DNA from: Anaerolineales bacterium
Lineage (GTDB): Bacteria > Chloroflexota > Anaerolineae > Promineifilales > Promineifilaceae
Assembly (NCBI GenBank): GCA_020432595.1
Contig: JAGQGA010000390.1
Location: 1 to 5,550 of the forward strand
Direction: 5' to 3'
DNA length: 5,550 nucleotides
Shown: positions 1 through 4,765 of the stretch, in pieces
How the letters are laid out: every line of letters begins with the position of its first letter
How positions within the stretch are numbered: position 1 is the first letter of the stretch
Program-made: the position numbers and the translations under genes
The notes under the pieces: generated by a model
Told to the model about the DNA's origin: nothing
Seen by the model: the letters and a program-made list of their open reading frames with translations, nothing else
The model's database searches: none

Positions 1-382
1 GCTAGACATTCCCCTGATCGTGCTCATTAACCAGGGCAGTGCCAGCGCCAGCGAAATTGTGGCCGGGGCGTTGCAGGACAACCATCGCGCCACCCTGTTG
101 GGCGAAACCACCTTTGGCACCGGCACCGTTCTCAACGAGTTCGGCCTGTCCGACGGCTCGGCGCTGCTGCTGGCAACGGAACAATGGCTCACCCCCTCCG
201 GCCGCGTCATTTGGCACAGCGGCATTGTCCCCGACACTGTGGTTCCGCTGTCTTTGGACACCCAACTGCTGCGGCCAGAAGCGGAGCGGCAGCTAACAGC
301 GGCGGAACTAGCAAACAATGCCGACGCGCAACTGCTGCAAGCGATTCAACAACTTATCACAGAAATCAAAGGACAATCGTAG
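1..382 (+). CDS. S41 family peptidase (C-terminal processing protease-like), 3' part only
   Basis: The gene enters from the left edge in frame (first full codon at base 2) and stops at TAG 380-382, leaving 126 residues. The fragment contains the S41 active-site region: NQGSASASEIVAGAL at residues 10-24, in which the middle serine (residue 15) corresponds to the nucleophile of CtpA/CtpB/Prc. Next come the GETTFGTG segment (residues 34-41) and the LSDGSALLLATEQWLTP and GIVPD elements that usually end the catalytic domain. In classical CTPs the general-base lysine lies 25 residues after the serine, in FGKG. Here that position is threonine (residue 40, ACC at 119-121), and the glutamine four residues later is leucine. 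The family is clear, but the standard Ser-Lys-Gln catalytic set is not intact. These proteins are usually exported and have a PDZ domain upstream, which is outside the window. The stop lies one base before the next start, so the two genes are probably co-transcribed. Confidence 0.9.
   Translation, partial: LDIPLIVLINQGSASASEIVAGALQDNHRATLLGETTFGTGTVLNEFGLSDGSALLLATEQWLTPSGRVIWHSGIVPDTVVPLSLDTQLLRPEAERQLTAAELANNADAQLLQAIQQLITEIKGQS
368..373 (+). promoter_or_regulatory. Ribosome binding site for the PAP2 gene
   Basis: AAAGGA lies inside the last codons of the S41 gene, ten bases before ATG 384. It supports ATG 384 as the start rather than an upstream in-frame ATG at 318, which would overlap the peptidase gene by 65 bases. 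The arrangement suggests translational coupling. Confidence 0.55.
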
Positions 383-383
383 C

Positions 384-1055
384 ATGAATCGGCAAAAGAT
401 TAGTTGGTTGTTTATATTGGTGGTGCCATTAACGGCCGTTACTCTTTTTCTTGAACTAGCAGAAGATGTTTGGTTCCGAGAAGGGTTTGCCTGGGATGCC
501 CCTATCATGCTGGCCGTCCACAGCTTCAGCCTGCCCTGGCTCGACACTGTTTTTCGCCTGATTGCCGACACAGCCGGGCCGCTGGTGGGCATTCCGGTGC
601 TAATAACGGCCGTTATTCTCTGGCAAAAACGAGAATGGGTAATGGCTCTCCTGTTCCCCATTTCCCTTGTCGGTGCGGCCGTTCTCAACACCCTGCTCAA
701 ACATATTTTCAGCCGCCCACGCCCCACCGTTTCCCCCCCACTGGTGGCCGAAACAAGCTACAGCTTCCCCAGCGGCCACGCCATGTCAGCCATTGCCTTC
801 TATGGACTGCTCTCCCTGGTGCTGTGGCACCATCGGCAATACGGCTGGGCGATTGTGGCTGGCATCTGGGTTCCGCTTGTCGCCCTCAGCCGCGTCTATC
901 TGGGCGTTCATTATCCCAGCGATGTTCTGGCCTCACTCACCCTCGGTACCATCTGGCTCAGCCTTGTCTGGTTTGTCTACACCGACAAATACGCCCTCTC
1001 ATCCACTTATGCCCAAACAGTTGTTGCCAGGCTCAACAGGCTTTTCCAACCATAA
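384..1055 (+). CDS. PAP2 superfamily membrane phosphatase
   Basis: This 223-residue integral membrane protein has the full three-part PAP2 (type 2 phosphatidic acid phosphatase) signature. Motif 1 is K-x6-RP (K106 to R113-P114), motif 2 is PSGH (129-132), and motif 3 is SR-x5-H-x3-D (S169-R170, H176, D180). In this family H176 would be the phosphorylated nucleophile and H132 the acid that protonates the leaving group. About six hydrophobic segments are visible, near residues 6-25, 55-80, 85-105, 134-150, 153-169 and 181-200. PAP2 proteins of this size remove phosphate from lipid phosphates or pyrophosphates such as phosphatidic acid, phosphatidylglycerol phosphate or undecaprenyl pyrophosphate. 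The exact substrate cannot be read from the sequence. ATG 384 was chosen for its upstream AAAGGA and the one-base gap to the preceding stop. Two copies of AACGGCCGTT (431, 605) fall in codons for Thr-Ala-Val. The gene ends just before a strong hairpin. Confidence 0.93.
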   Translation: MNRQKISWLFILVVPLTAVTLFLELAEDVWFREGFAWDAPIMLAVHSFSLPWLDTVFRLIADTAGPLVGIPVLITAVILWQKREWVMALLFPISLVGAAVLNTLLKHIFSRPRPTVSPPLVAETSYSFPSGHAMSAIAFYGLLSLVLWHHRQYGWAIVAGIWVPLVALSRVYLGVHYPSDVLASLTLGTIWLSLVWFVYTDKYALSSTYAQTVVARLNRLFQP

Positions 1056-1068
1056 ACTAAATAGGTCA

Positions 1069-1102
1069 AGATTGGTTCAATCTCCAAAGATTGAACCAAT
1101 CT
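1069..1102. terminator. Perfect 15-bp hairpin between converging genes (repeat A)
   Basis: AGATTGGTTCAATCT (1069-1083) is followed by a four-base loop, CCAA, and then its exact reverse complement (1088-1102). It sits between the stop of the PAP2 gene (1055) and the stop of the converging small gene (1121), where a bidirectional terminator would be expected. Neither side has a T-run, so it is not a classical intrinsic terminator. It shares the AGATTGG/CCAATCT ends with the larger 7-base-unit hairpins further right and may be a divergent relative. Confidence 0.6.
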
Positions 1103-1120
1103 AAATCACTAAGCAAAGTA

Positions 1121-1360
1121 CTACACCCGCAGCACATGCTGCTGCGGCAAGGCCATTTCCCATGTCAACGTGTCGGGGCGCAAGATGATTTCGCGGGCTT
1201 GCTGACCGGGCAGCATAATGAGGACGTGACGGCCGTTCATATCTAGCCATTGCCGCCCCTGCTCCACCACCTGCCACGCTGCACCTATCTGCACCCGCTG
1301 CACCCGCACAGTGCCGTTGGCCGAAAAAGAACAGTCTACGCCGATTGTTATGTGTGTCAT
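1121..1360 (-). CDS. Hypothetical protein, 79 residues
   Basis: ATG at 1360-1358, stop TAG at 1123-1121. I do not recognise the family. The protein is soluble in character, with no signal peptide or membrane segment. Alternating polar and hydrophobic stretches (TVRVQRVQIGAAWQVV near residues 17-32; RHVLIMLP near 44-51; AREIILRPDTLTWEMAL near 55-71) suggest a small beta-rich fold with several tryptophans. Support for it being real: it fills its interval exactly, lies on the same strand as the genes upstream, and is bounded by intergenic hairpins on both sides. A near-copy of the local palindrome (ACGGCCGTT, 1229-1237) lies in it. No Shine-Dalgarno sequence is visible before the ATG; the upstream bases read CTCCTTTTTT. 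It could be the last gene of the glycosyltransferase operon. No function is proposed. Confidence 0.6.
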   Translation of the reverse strand: MTHITIGVDCSFSANGTVRVQRVQIGAAWQVVEQGRQWLDMNGRHVLIMLPGQQAREIILRPDTLTWEMALPQQHVLRV

Positions 1361-1366
1361 AAAAAA

Positions 1367-1422
1367 GGAGATTGGAGATTAGAGATTGGAGATTGACACC
1401 CTCTCAATCTCTAATCTCCAAT
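1367..1422. repeat. Intergenic 7-base-unit inverted repeat (repeat B)
   Basis: Four successive 7-base units occupy 1367-1394: GGAGATT, GGAGATT, AGAGATT, GGAGATT. After a spacer the mirror-image arm reads CAATCTCTAATCTCCAAT (1405-1422). The 18 bases at 1371-1388 pair perfectly with 1405-1422 around a 16-base loop. Because the units are alike, a shorter pairing (1389-1395 with 1405-1411) is also possible. The element fills almost the whole gap between the small gene and the second glycosyltransferase gene. Confidence 0.85.
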
Positions 1423-1426
1423 TACA

Positions 1427-2182
1427 TCAACGCTTCCGCCATAGCCACGCCAACTTACGGTATTTGTCCCACTCGTAATACGCCATCATGGTGCTGAGCC
1501 AGAAGCCGTGCCAGCCGTCCGAACGGCCGTTTAACGTTACAAACCGCCACCAAAACTGCCGCAAAGGCTGCAAAACATAGTTCTGCGGCTTAGGGCGCGT
1601 CCCCGCCTGGTGCAAAATCGTCGCCTCATAGGTGGCATACGCCCGCTGCGTGCGGTGAAACTGCGCCTTGTCGTGATAGTTATAATGGGTTAGCGGGTTT
1701 TGCAAATGCCCAATGCCACCATCCACCACCGCCACCTCATGCACTGGCCGCTCATAGCGCACGCGCCCATGCTTGAACAGCCGCAGTTGGTAGTCGGGAA
1801 ACCAGCCCGCCCCTAGCGTCAACTTGCCAAAAATATGGTTGTGGCGCGGCACATACCATCCCATTTGCGGCCGTTCCGCCACCACCCGCCGCACTTCAGC
1901 CGCCAGTTCAGCGGTAGCCCGTTCGTCGGCATCCACAAAGAAAACCCAGTCGCAGCTTCCAGCCACAGCATCGAGGGCAGCATTGCGCTGCTGGGCATAG
2001 TTTTCAAAGCGGTTTTGGTAGGTGGTGGCTCCCTCTTGTTGGGCAATGGCAACGGTATCATCCTGGCTATACGAATCAAAGACAACAACCCCATCGGCCC
2101 AGGCCAAACTTTCAATGCACGCCTGAATGTGGCTGGCTTCGTTGAGGGTGAGAATAACGGCCGTTATCGACTGTGGAGACAT
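1427..2182 (-). CDS. Family 2 glycosyltransferase, WaaE/KdtX-like
   Basis: The 251-residue product fits the GT-A glycosyltransferase family 2 group that includes the lipopolysaccharide core beta-1,4-glucosyltransferase WaaE/KdtX. Visible hallmarks are the nucleotide-binding start SITAVILTLNEASHI (residues 5-19), FDSYSQDDT (35-43), NYAQQRNAAL (61-70), the metal-binding DxD-type motif FVDADE (82-87), and the acceptor-side segments YQLRLFK (131-137), RPVHEV (145-150) and LTHYNYHD (164-171). There are no membrane segments, so it is probably cytoplasmic or membrane-associated, using a nucleotide sugar to extend a lipid-linked glycan. ATG 2182 was chosen because homology begins at SITAVI. A longer in-frame start at 2236 would translate through an intergenic repeat and is unlikely. 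No clear Shine-Dalgarno sequence precedes 2182. The first AACGGCCGTT encodes Thr-Ala-Val near residue 8, and another encodes Asn-Gly-Arg near residue 219. The donor and acceptor sugars cannot be read. Confidence 0.9.
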   Translation of the reverse strand: MSPQSITAVILTLNEASHIQACIESLAWADGVVVFDSYSQDDTVAIAQQEGATTYQNRFENYAQQRNAALDAVAGSCDWVFFVDADERATAELAAEVRRVVAERPQMGWYVPRHNHIFGKLTLGAGWFPDYQLRLFKHGRVRYERPVHEVAVVDGGIGHLQNPLTHYNYHDKAQFHRTQRAYATYEATILHQAGTRPKPQNYVLQPLRQFWWRFVTLNGRSDGWHGFWLSTMMAYYEWDKYRKLAWLWRKR

Positions 2183-2249
2183 GAGAAAAGAGATTGGAGA
2201 TTGGGGATTGGAGATTGAGCAATCTCTAATCTCCAATCTCTAGTCTCCA
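2174..2249. repeat. Intergenic 7-base-unit inverted repeat (repeat C)
   Basis: The left units are AGAGATT, GGAGATT, GGGGATT and GGAGATT (2189-2216). The right units are AATCTCT, AATCTCC, AATCTCT and AGTCTCC (2221-2248). The arms 2189-2210 and 2220-2241 pair over 22 positions with two mismatches, around a nine-base loop. An outer TGGAGAC (2174-2180) also matches GTCTCCA (2243-2249), so the structure reaches over the start codon (2182-2180) of the WaaE-like gene. In a + strand transcript the two mismatches would be G-U pairs; in a - strand transcript they would be C-A. Confidence 0.85.
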
Positions 2250-2260
2250 CATTCAAAGAA

Positions 2261-3181
2261 TCAAGTTCCGTTTGTTGACCACAGGGAAATAACCTGTTCA
2301 TAAGCCGCCCGCAGTTCGGGGTCATCGGCCTGCTGCGCTTTTTTGCCCAGGGCAAAGGCCACCATTTTGGCTGCCACCTTTTGCGTCAGGTGGCCGTGGT
2401 GCCGCTTGTAAAGCTGGTAGCGGCTTTGCCACAGGTTATAAACCGAACGCGCCGGTATCTGCTTGGTGCTTTCGCCCCCATAATGCACAATTTCGGCGGC
2501 TGGCACGGTGTAGATTTGCCAGCCGGCCGCCTGCACCCGCCAACTCCAATCTATCTCCTCACAATACATGTGAAACGATTCATCAAAGCCGCCGGTGGCT
2601 TCGGTAACGCTGGCGCGGACGAGCATGGTGGCCCCCAGCGTGTGGTCTACGCGGAAGGGGGCGTGGTCGGGGCGGTAGAGGTGGCGGGGATAACGGCCGT
2701 TTAACCGACTTTCGTACAATCGGGCTGGCATAGGAAACAGGTCAAAGGCCAACTGCACCAAACCGGGAAAGGAGAAGGCACTGTGCTGAAAACGGCCGTC
2801 GCCATAGACCAGCCGCGCCCCGGCAATTCCCGCTTCCGGCCGTTCATCCAGGCAACCAATCAGCCGCTTCAATGCCCCTTCACGCAGCACAGTGTCGGGG
2901 TTGAGCAGAAAATAGTAGCGGGGATGATGGGCGGCAGCGGCTCGCATTCCCTGGTTGTTGGCCGCACCAAAACCGTGGTTATGGTCATTGACAAGCAAAT
3001 GGGCCTGCGGAAAAACATTTTGCAGCAGTTCGGCTGTGCCATCGGTGGAGGCGTTATCCACCACCCACACTTCCCCATGCAGCCGCGACCGCTGTAGTTC
3101 GCGGTAAACGGAGCGCAAACAGTCTGAAAGATAATCACGTACATTCCAGCTAACGATGACAACCGCTACATCTAAGGTCAT
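2261..3181 (-). CDS. Family 2 glycosyltransferase, WbbL/rhamnosyltransferase-like
   Basis: This 306-residue GT-A fold glycosyltransferase begins with the typical VAVVIVSWNVRDYLSDCLRSV (residues 5-25). It continues with VVDNASTDGT (40-49), NHGFGAANNQGM (68-79) and the metal/nucleotide motif LLNPD (92-96). DHTLGATMLVRA (179-190) is followed by GGFDESFHMYCEEIDWSWR (197-215), whose E208, E209 and D211 lie in the usual catalytic-base region. HYGGEST (233-239) closes the domain. This order is typical of WbbL-type enzymes that add rhamnose or related sugars to lipid-linked glycans. The true donor is unknown. ATG 3181 directly precedes the conserved first strand, and no strong ribosome site is visible before it. 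It lies upstream of the WaaE-like gene on the same strand, 78 bases away, with a hairpin repeat between. The pair suggests an envelope or exopolysaccharide glycan. AACGGCCGTT at 2692 encodes Asn-Gly-Arg. Confidence 0.92.
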   Translation of the reverse strand: MTLDVAVVIVSWNVRDYLSDCLRSVYRELQRSRLHGEVWVVDNASTDGTAELLQNVFPQAHLLVNDHNHGFGAANNQGMRAAAAHHPRYYFLLNPDTVLREGALKRLIGCLDERPEAGIAGARLVYGDGRFQHSAFSFPGLVQLAFDLFPMPARLYESRLNGRYPRHLYRPDHAPFRVDHTLGATMLVRASVTEATGGFDESFHMYCEEIDWSWRVQAAGWQIYTVPAAEIVHYGGESTKQIPARSVYNLWQSRYQLYKRHHGHLTQKVAAKMVAFALGKKAQQADDPELRAAYEQVISLWSTNGT

Positions 3182-3192
3182 AGTTTGGTGTG

Positions 3193-3230
3193 GGGTGAAG
3201 GGTGAAGGGATTGATTAACGGCCGTTCACC
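3193..3230. repeat. Short 7-base tandem (GGGTGAA) with inverted partner
   Basis: GGGTGAA is repeated directly at 3193-3199 and 3200-3206, followed by GGGA. TTCACC at 3225-3230 is the reverse complement of GGTGAA (3201-3206), giving a six-base stem around an 18-base loop that contains the intergenic copy of AACGGCCGTT (3217-3226). It lies just upstream of the WbbL-like gene. The unit length matches the other intergenic repeats but the unit sequence differs. Small size makes this the weakest of the repeat calls. Confidence 0.4.
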
Positions 3231-3266
3231 ATTCCTAAAGTCTAGTTGTTGCTACCTGTTTGTTTT

Positions 3267-3320
3267 TGAGATTGGAGATTGGAGATTAAAGATTTGCAAT
3301 CTTTAATCTCCAATCTCCAA
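3267..3320. repeat. Intergenic 7-base-unit inverted repeat (repeat D), perfect 23-bp stem
   Basis: The left units are TGAGATT, GGAGATT, GGAGATT and AAAGATT (3267-3294). After a three-base TGC centre, the right arm reads AATCTTT, AATCTCC, AATCTCC, AA (3298-3320). Bases 3272-3294 and 3298-3320 are perfect reverse complements, 23 bp with a three-base loop, the tightest of the set. The variant unit AAAGATT is matched exactly by AATCTTT in the opposite arm. The right arm overlaps the 3' end of the lipoprotein gene and contributes its last codons and stop. With no clear T-run, it could act as a processing or stability hairpin on the - strand transcript. Confidence 0.88.
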
Positions 3321-4508
3321 CAACGCCGCTAACGGCAAATCCAGCATCTCGGCAATAAAACGAATCGGCTCATAATCACCGTCTGTCGCCACCGCCAACC
3401 CCGCCCAGCCATAAAAATCGGGCGAACAAAGGGAGGTGGCGCACGCTTCAGCAGCGGCAAAATCCAGCAGCGCTTGGGTGACAGTACGCGATAACCCTAG
3501 GGGAAAATCCGCCCCAAAAGCAATAGTTTCATTGGGTATGGGAGCGGTGATGGTAATAATGCGCGTCACGTCAAAAATATCTTCCCTGGTATCAAAAATA
3601 CCGGCGCGGGCATCGCGGATGCGATAGCCACCTGTTTCTGGAGTGCCATTGACCAAAATGTAGCCCAAACCGCTGCGCGTGGGGGGCAAACCCAGTCGCC
3701 GCCACAGTTCCGGGGTGTCTTCGCCATAACGCCACGGCTGTTCGGCAAAGGGCAAAATGGGCGGGGTGAAGGTGGCCGTGGCGATGTCGGCATCGCTATT
3801 GTAAACGGCAAGCAGGCTACTATTGTCGCCCGGCTGCACTAGCTTTTCACCAATGGTGATGCCGTTAGCAAGCAACAAGGCTTCGGCATAGCGCGTTTGT
3901 AAAGAATCGGCACCGTTCACGGCTAGGCGCACACCGCCCAAATCAGTCAAATCGTCCACAGTTCGCACGCCGCTGCGGTCGGGTCGGGCAACCAGCATGT
4001 CGGCCTGCCCTGTGTAGCCATCGTCATGGACGGCTACCAACCCAAGCTGGGCGTGGCACTGCTGCTGGGCGAGGGTGTAGCCAACGGCCGTTAAAAAGCC
4101 AATCGTATCTTGCGGTGCCTGACACAGCAGCCCAATCAGCGTCTGCTCGTCGTCCACAATGCCCACCGCCACATGTAGTCCGGTGGCCGTTTGGATGGCT
4201 TCCAGCAGCGGCTGGACACGCTGGCTGAGCAGGTCGGTGTTAATGGTCGGGGTGAACAAAAGCTGCAACGGCCGTTCCTTGCTGCCCAACGGCGTTTTGG
4301 TCACTTCAACGGCCGTTTCCACGAGCCGCGTCGCTTCCACAACCACCTCACGGGTAATGGGGGCAAGGCGGGTAACTTCGATGGGTGGGGCAGAAACGGC
4401 CGTTTCTGCTTCCACCAACCGCGTCACTTCCACCGCCACCACCTGCGGCTGGCACGCTACCAGCCAGCAAACCAAGCTCATTAATGCAATGCGTCGCACG
4501 CCATCCAC
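3303..4508 (-). CDS. PhnD-like substrate-binding lipoprotein of an ABC importer
   Basis: About 401 residues from GTG 4508. A short basic start (VRR) and hydrophobic core end in the lipobox LVAC, with C19 as the lipid-anchored cysteine. A linker follows with four VEVTR-type segments (about residues 26, 43, 57 and 67), as seen in many Chloroflexota lipoproteins. From about residue 80 it follows the phosphonate-binding PhnD pattern: LQLLFTPT, DTIGFLTAVGYTLA (134-147), YTGQADMLVARPD with VDDL (165-187), GVRLAVNGADSLQTRYAEALLLANGI (192-217), and LLAVYNSDADIATATF (232-247). Four cysteines (129, 151, 356, 361) could form disulfides. The upstream PhnE-type permease gene supports a role as ligand receptor for the same importer, perhaps for phosphonate, phosphite or another small anion. 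Start choice is open: TTG 4538 lies inside a terminator-like hairpin; GTG 4508 and GTG 4499 (after GGTGG) both give good lipoprotein signals. The last five residues (LEIGD) and stop come from repeat D. Confidence 0.82.
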   Translation of the reverse strand: MDGVRRIALMSLVCWLVACQPQVVAVEVTRLVEAETAVSAPPIEVTRLAPITREVVVEATRLVETAVEVTKTPLGSKERPLQLLFTPTINTDLLSQRVQPLLEAIQTATGLHVAVGIVDDEQTLIGLLCQAPQDTIGFLTAVGYTLAQQQCHAQLGLVAVHDDGYTGQADMLVARPDRSGVRTVDDLTDLGGVRLAVNGADSLQTRYAEALLLANGITIGEKLVQPGDNSSLLAVYNSDADIATATFTPPILPFAEQPWRYGEDTPELWRRLGLPPTRSGLGYILVNGTPETGGYRIRDARAGIFDTREDIFDVTRIITITAPIPNETIAFGADFPLGLSRTVTQALLDFAAAEACATSLCSPDFYGWAGLAVATDGDYEPIRFIAEMLDLPLAALLEIGD

Positions 4509-4511
4509 CAG

Positions 4512-4548
4512 AAAATAAAACGACTGACCCTTTGACAAGCGTCAGTCG
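4512..4548 (-). terminator. Terminator-like hairpin with T-run just before the lipoprotein gene
   Basis: Read on the - strand, CGACTGAC (4548-4541) pairs with GTCAGTCG (4528-4521). Three more pairs inside (CTT/AAG, after one mismatch) leave a four-base loop. TTTTATTTT (4520-4512) follows directly. This is the form of an intrinsic terminator. It could end transcription from the permease gene or, if a promoter lies upstream in the gap, act as an attenuator in the lipoprotein leader. It covers the TTG at 4538, which argues against that start. Confidence 0.6.
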
Positions 4549-4569
4549 AGACCATCCTCAATGCGTTCT

Positions 4570-4598
4570 AGTTTACTGTCTGCCCTTGCGAAAGCCAA
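4570..4598 (-). promoter_or_regulatory. Possible weak promoter for the lipoprotein gene
   Basis: On the - strand, TTGGCT (4598-4593) and TAAACT (4575-4570) are separated by 17 bases and partly match the sigma-70 -35 and -10 consensus. Transcription would start near 4563, upstream of the terminator-like hairpin. The match is imperfect and found by eye, so this is only a candidate. Confidence 0.2.
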
Positions 4599-4641
4599 CC
4601 AAACTTAGACAAGGCTCATTCTCTAGGGACTTGACTCGCTT

Positions 4642-4715
4642 TTGACGTGGTGCGTAGTACGTAGCCAATGGGCTTTTTATTGAACGCACCACGCACTACG
4701 CACCAATTTTGTCAA
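4642..4715. repeat. Intergenic inverted repeat with a different 7-base unit (repeat E)
   Basis: The right arm consists of ACGCACC, ACGCACT and ACGCACC (4684-4704). The left arm has the mirrored units GGTGCGT and AGTACGT (4649-4662). TGGTGCGTAGTACGTAG (4648-4664) pairs with 4689-4705 with two mismatches, which would be G-U pairs in a - strand transcript. An outer TTGAC (4642-4646) matches GTCAA (4711-4715). The loop holds GCCAATGGGC followed by TTTTT. The element lies in the 4509-4765 gap between the permease and lipoprotein genes. That gap otherwise holds only the terminator-like hairpin and the weak promoter candidate. Confidence 0.75.
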
Positions 4716-4765
4716 CCTCACAAGACCTGAAAGAACCTTTTGGTTGATGTTGGCACTGTTAGCAC

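Noticed and set aside
1835..2218. Open + strand frames inside the two glycosyltransferase genes (such as 1835-2218, 2381-2704 and 2783-3097)
   Set aside because: They lie opposite well-supported glycosyltransferase coding sequence, show no domain features, and arise from GC-rich antisense reading.
2183..2236. N-terminal extension of the WaaE-like glycosyltransferase from an ATG at 2236
   Set aside because: The extra 18 residues are translated intergenic repeat C, and family similarity begins after ATG 2182.
1367..3320. Could the GATTGGAGATT repeats be a degenerate CRISPR array?
   Set aside because: The units are seven bases, directly tandem, with inverted arms and whole genes between clusters. 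There are no regular spacers and no cas genes.
1056..3320. Insertion sequence or MITE explanation for the repeats
   Set aside because: There are no transposase remnants and no clear target-site duplications, and the elements vary in unit number and outer ends. Small passive elements cannot be fully excluded.
4159..4645. Open + strand frames opposite the lipoprotein N-terminus
   Set aside because: Their Ser/Thr/Pro/His-rich products are the antisense of the VEVTR repeat region. No start signal or recognisable fold.
4664..4679. GCCAATGGGC plus TTTTT as a + strand intrinsic terminator
   Set aside because: The stem is only three base pairs and no + strand gene ends nearby. It is more simply the loop of repeat E.
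4710..4715. TTGACA on the - strand as a -35 box for the lipoprotein gene
   Set aside because: No acceptable -10 sequence lies 16-18 bases downstream; that stretch is the GC-rich arm of repeat E.
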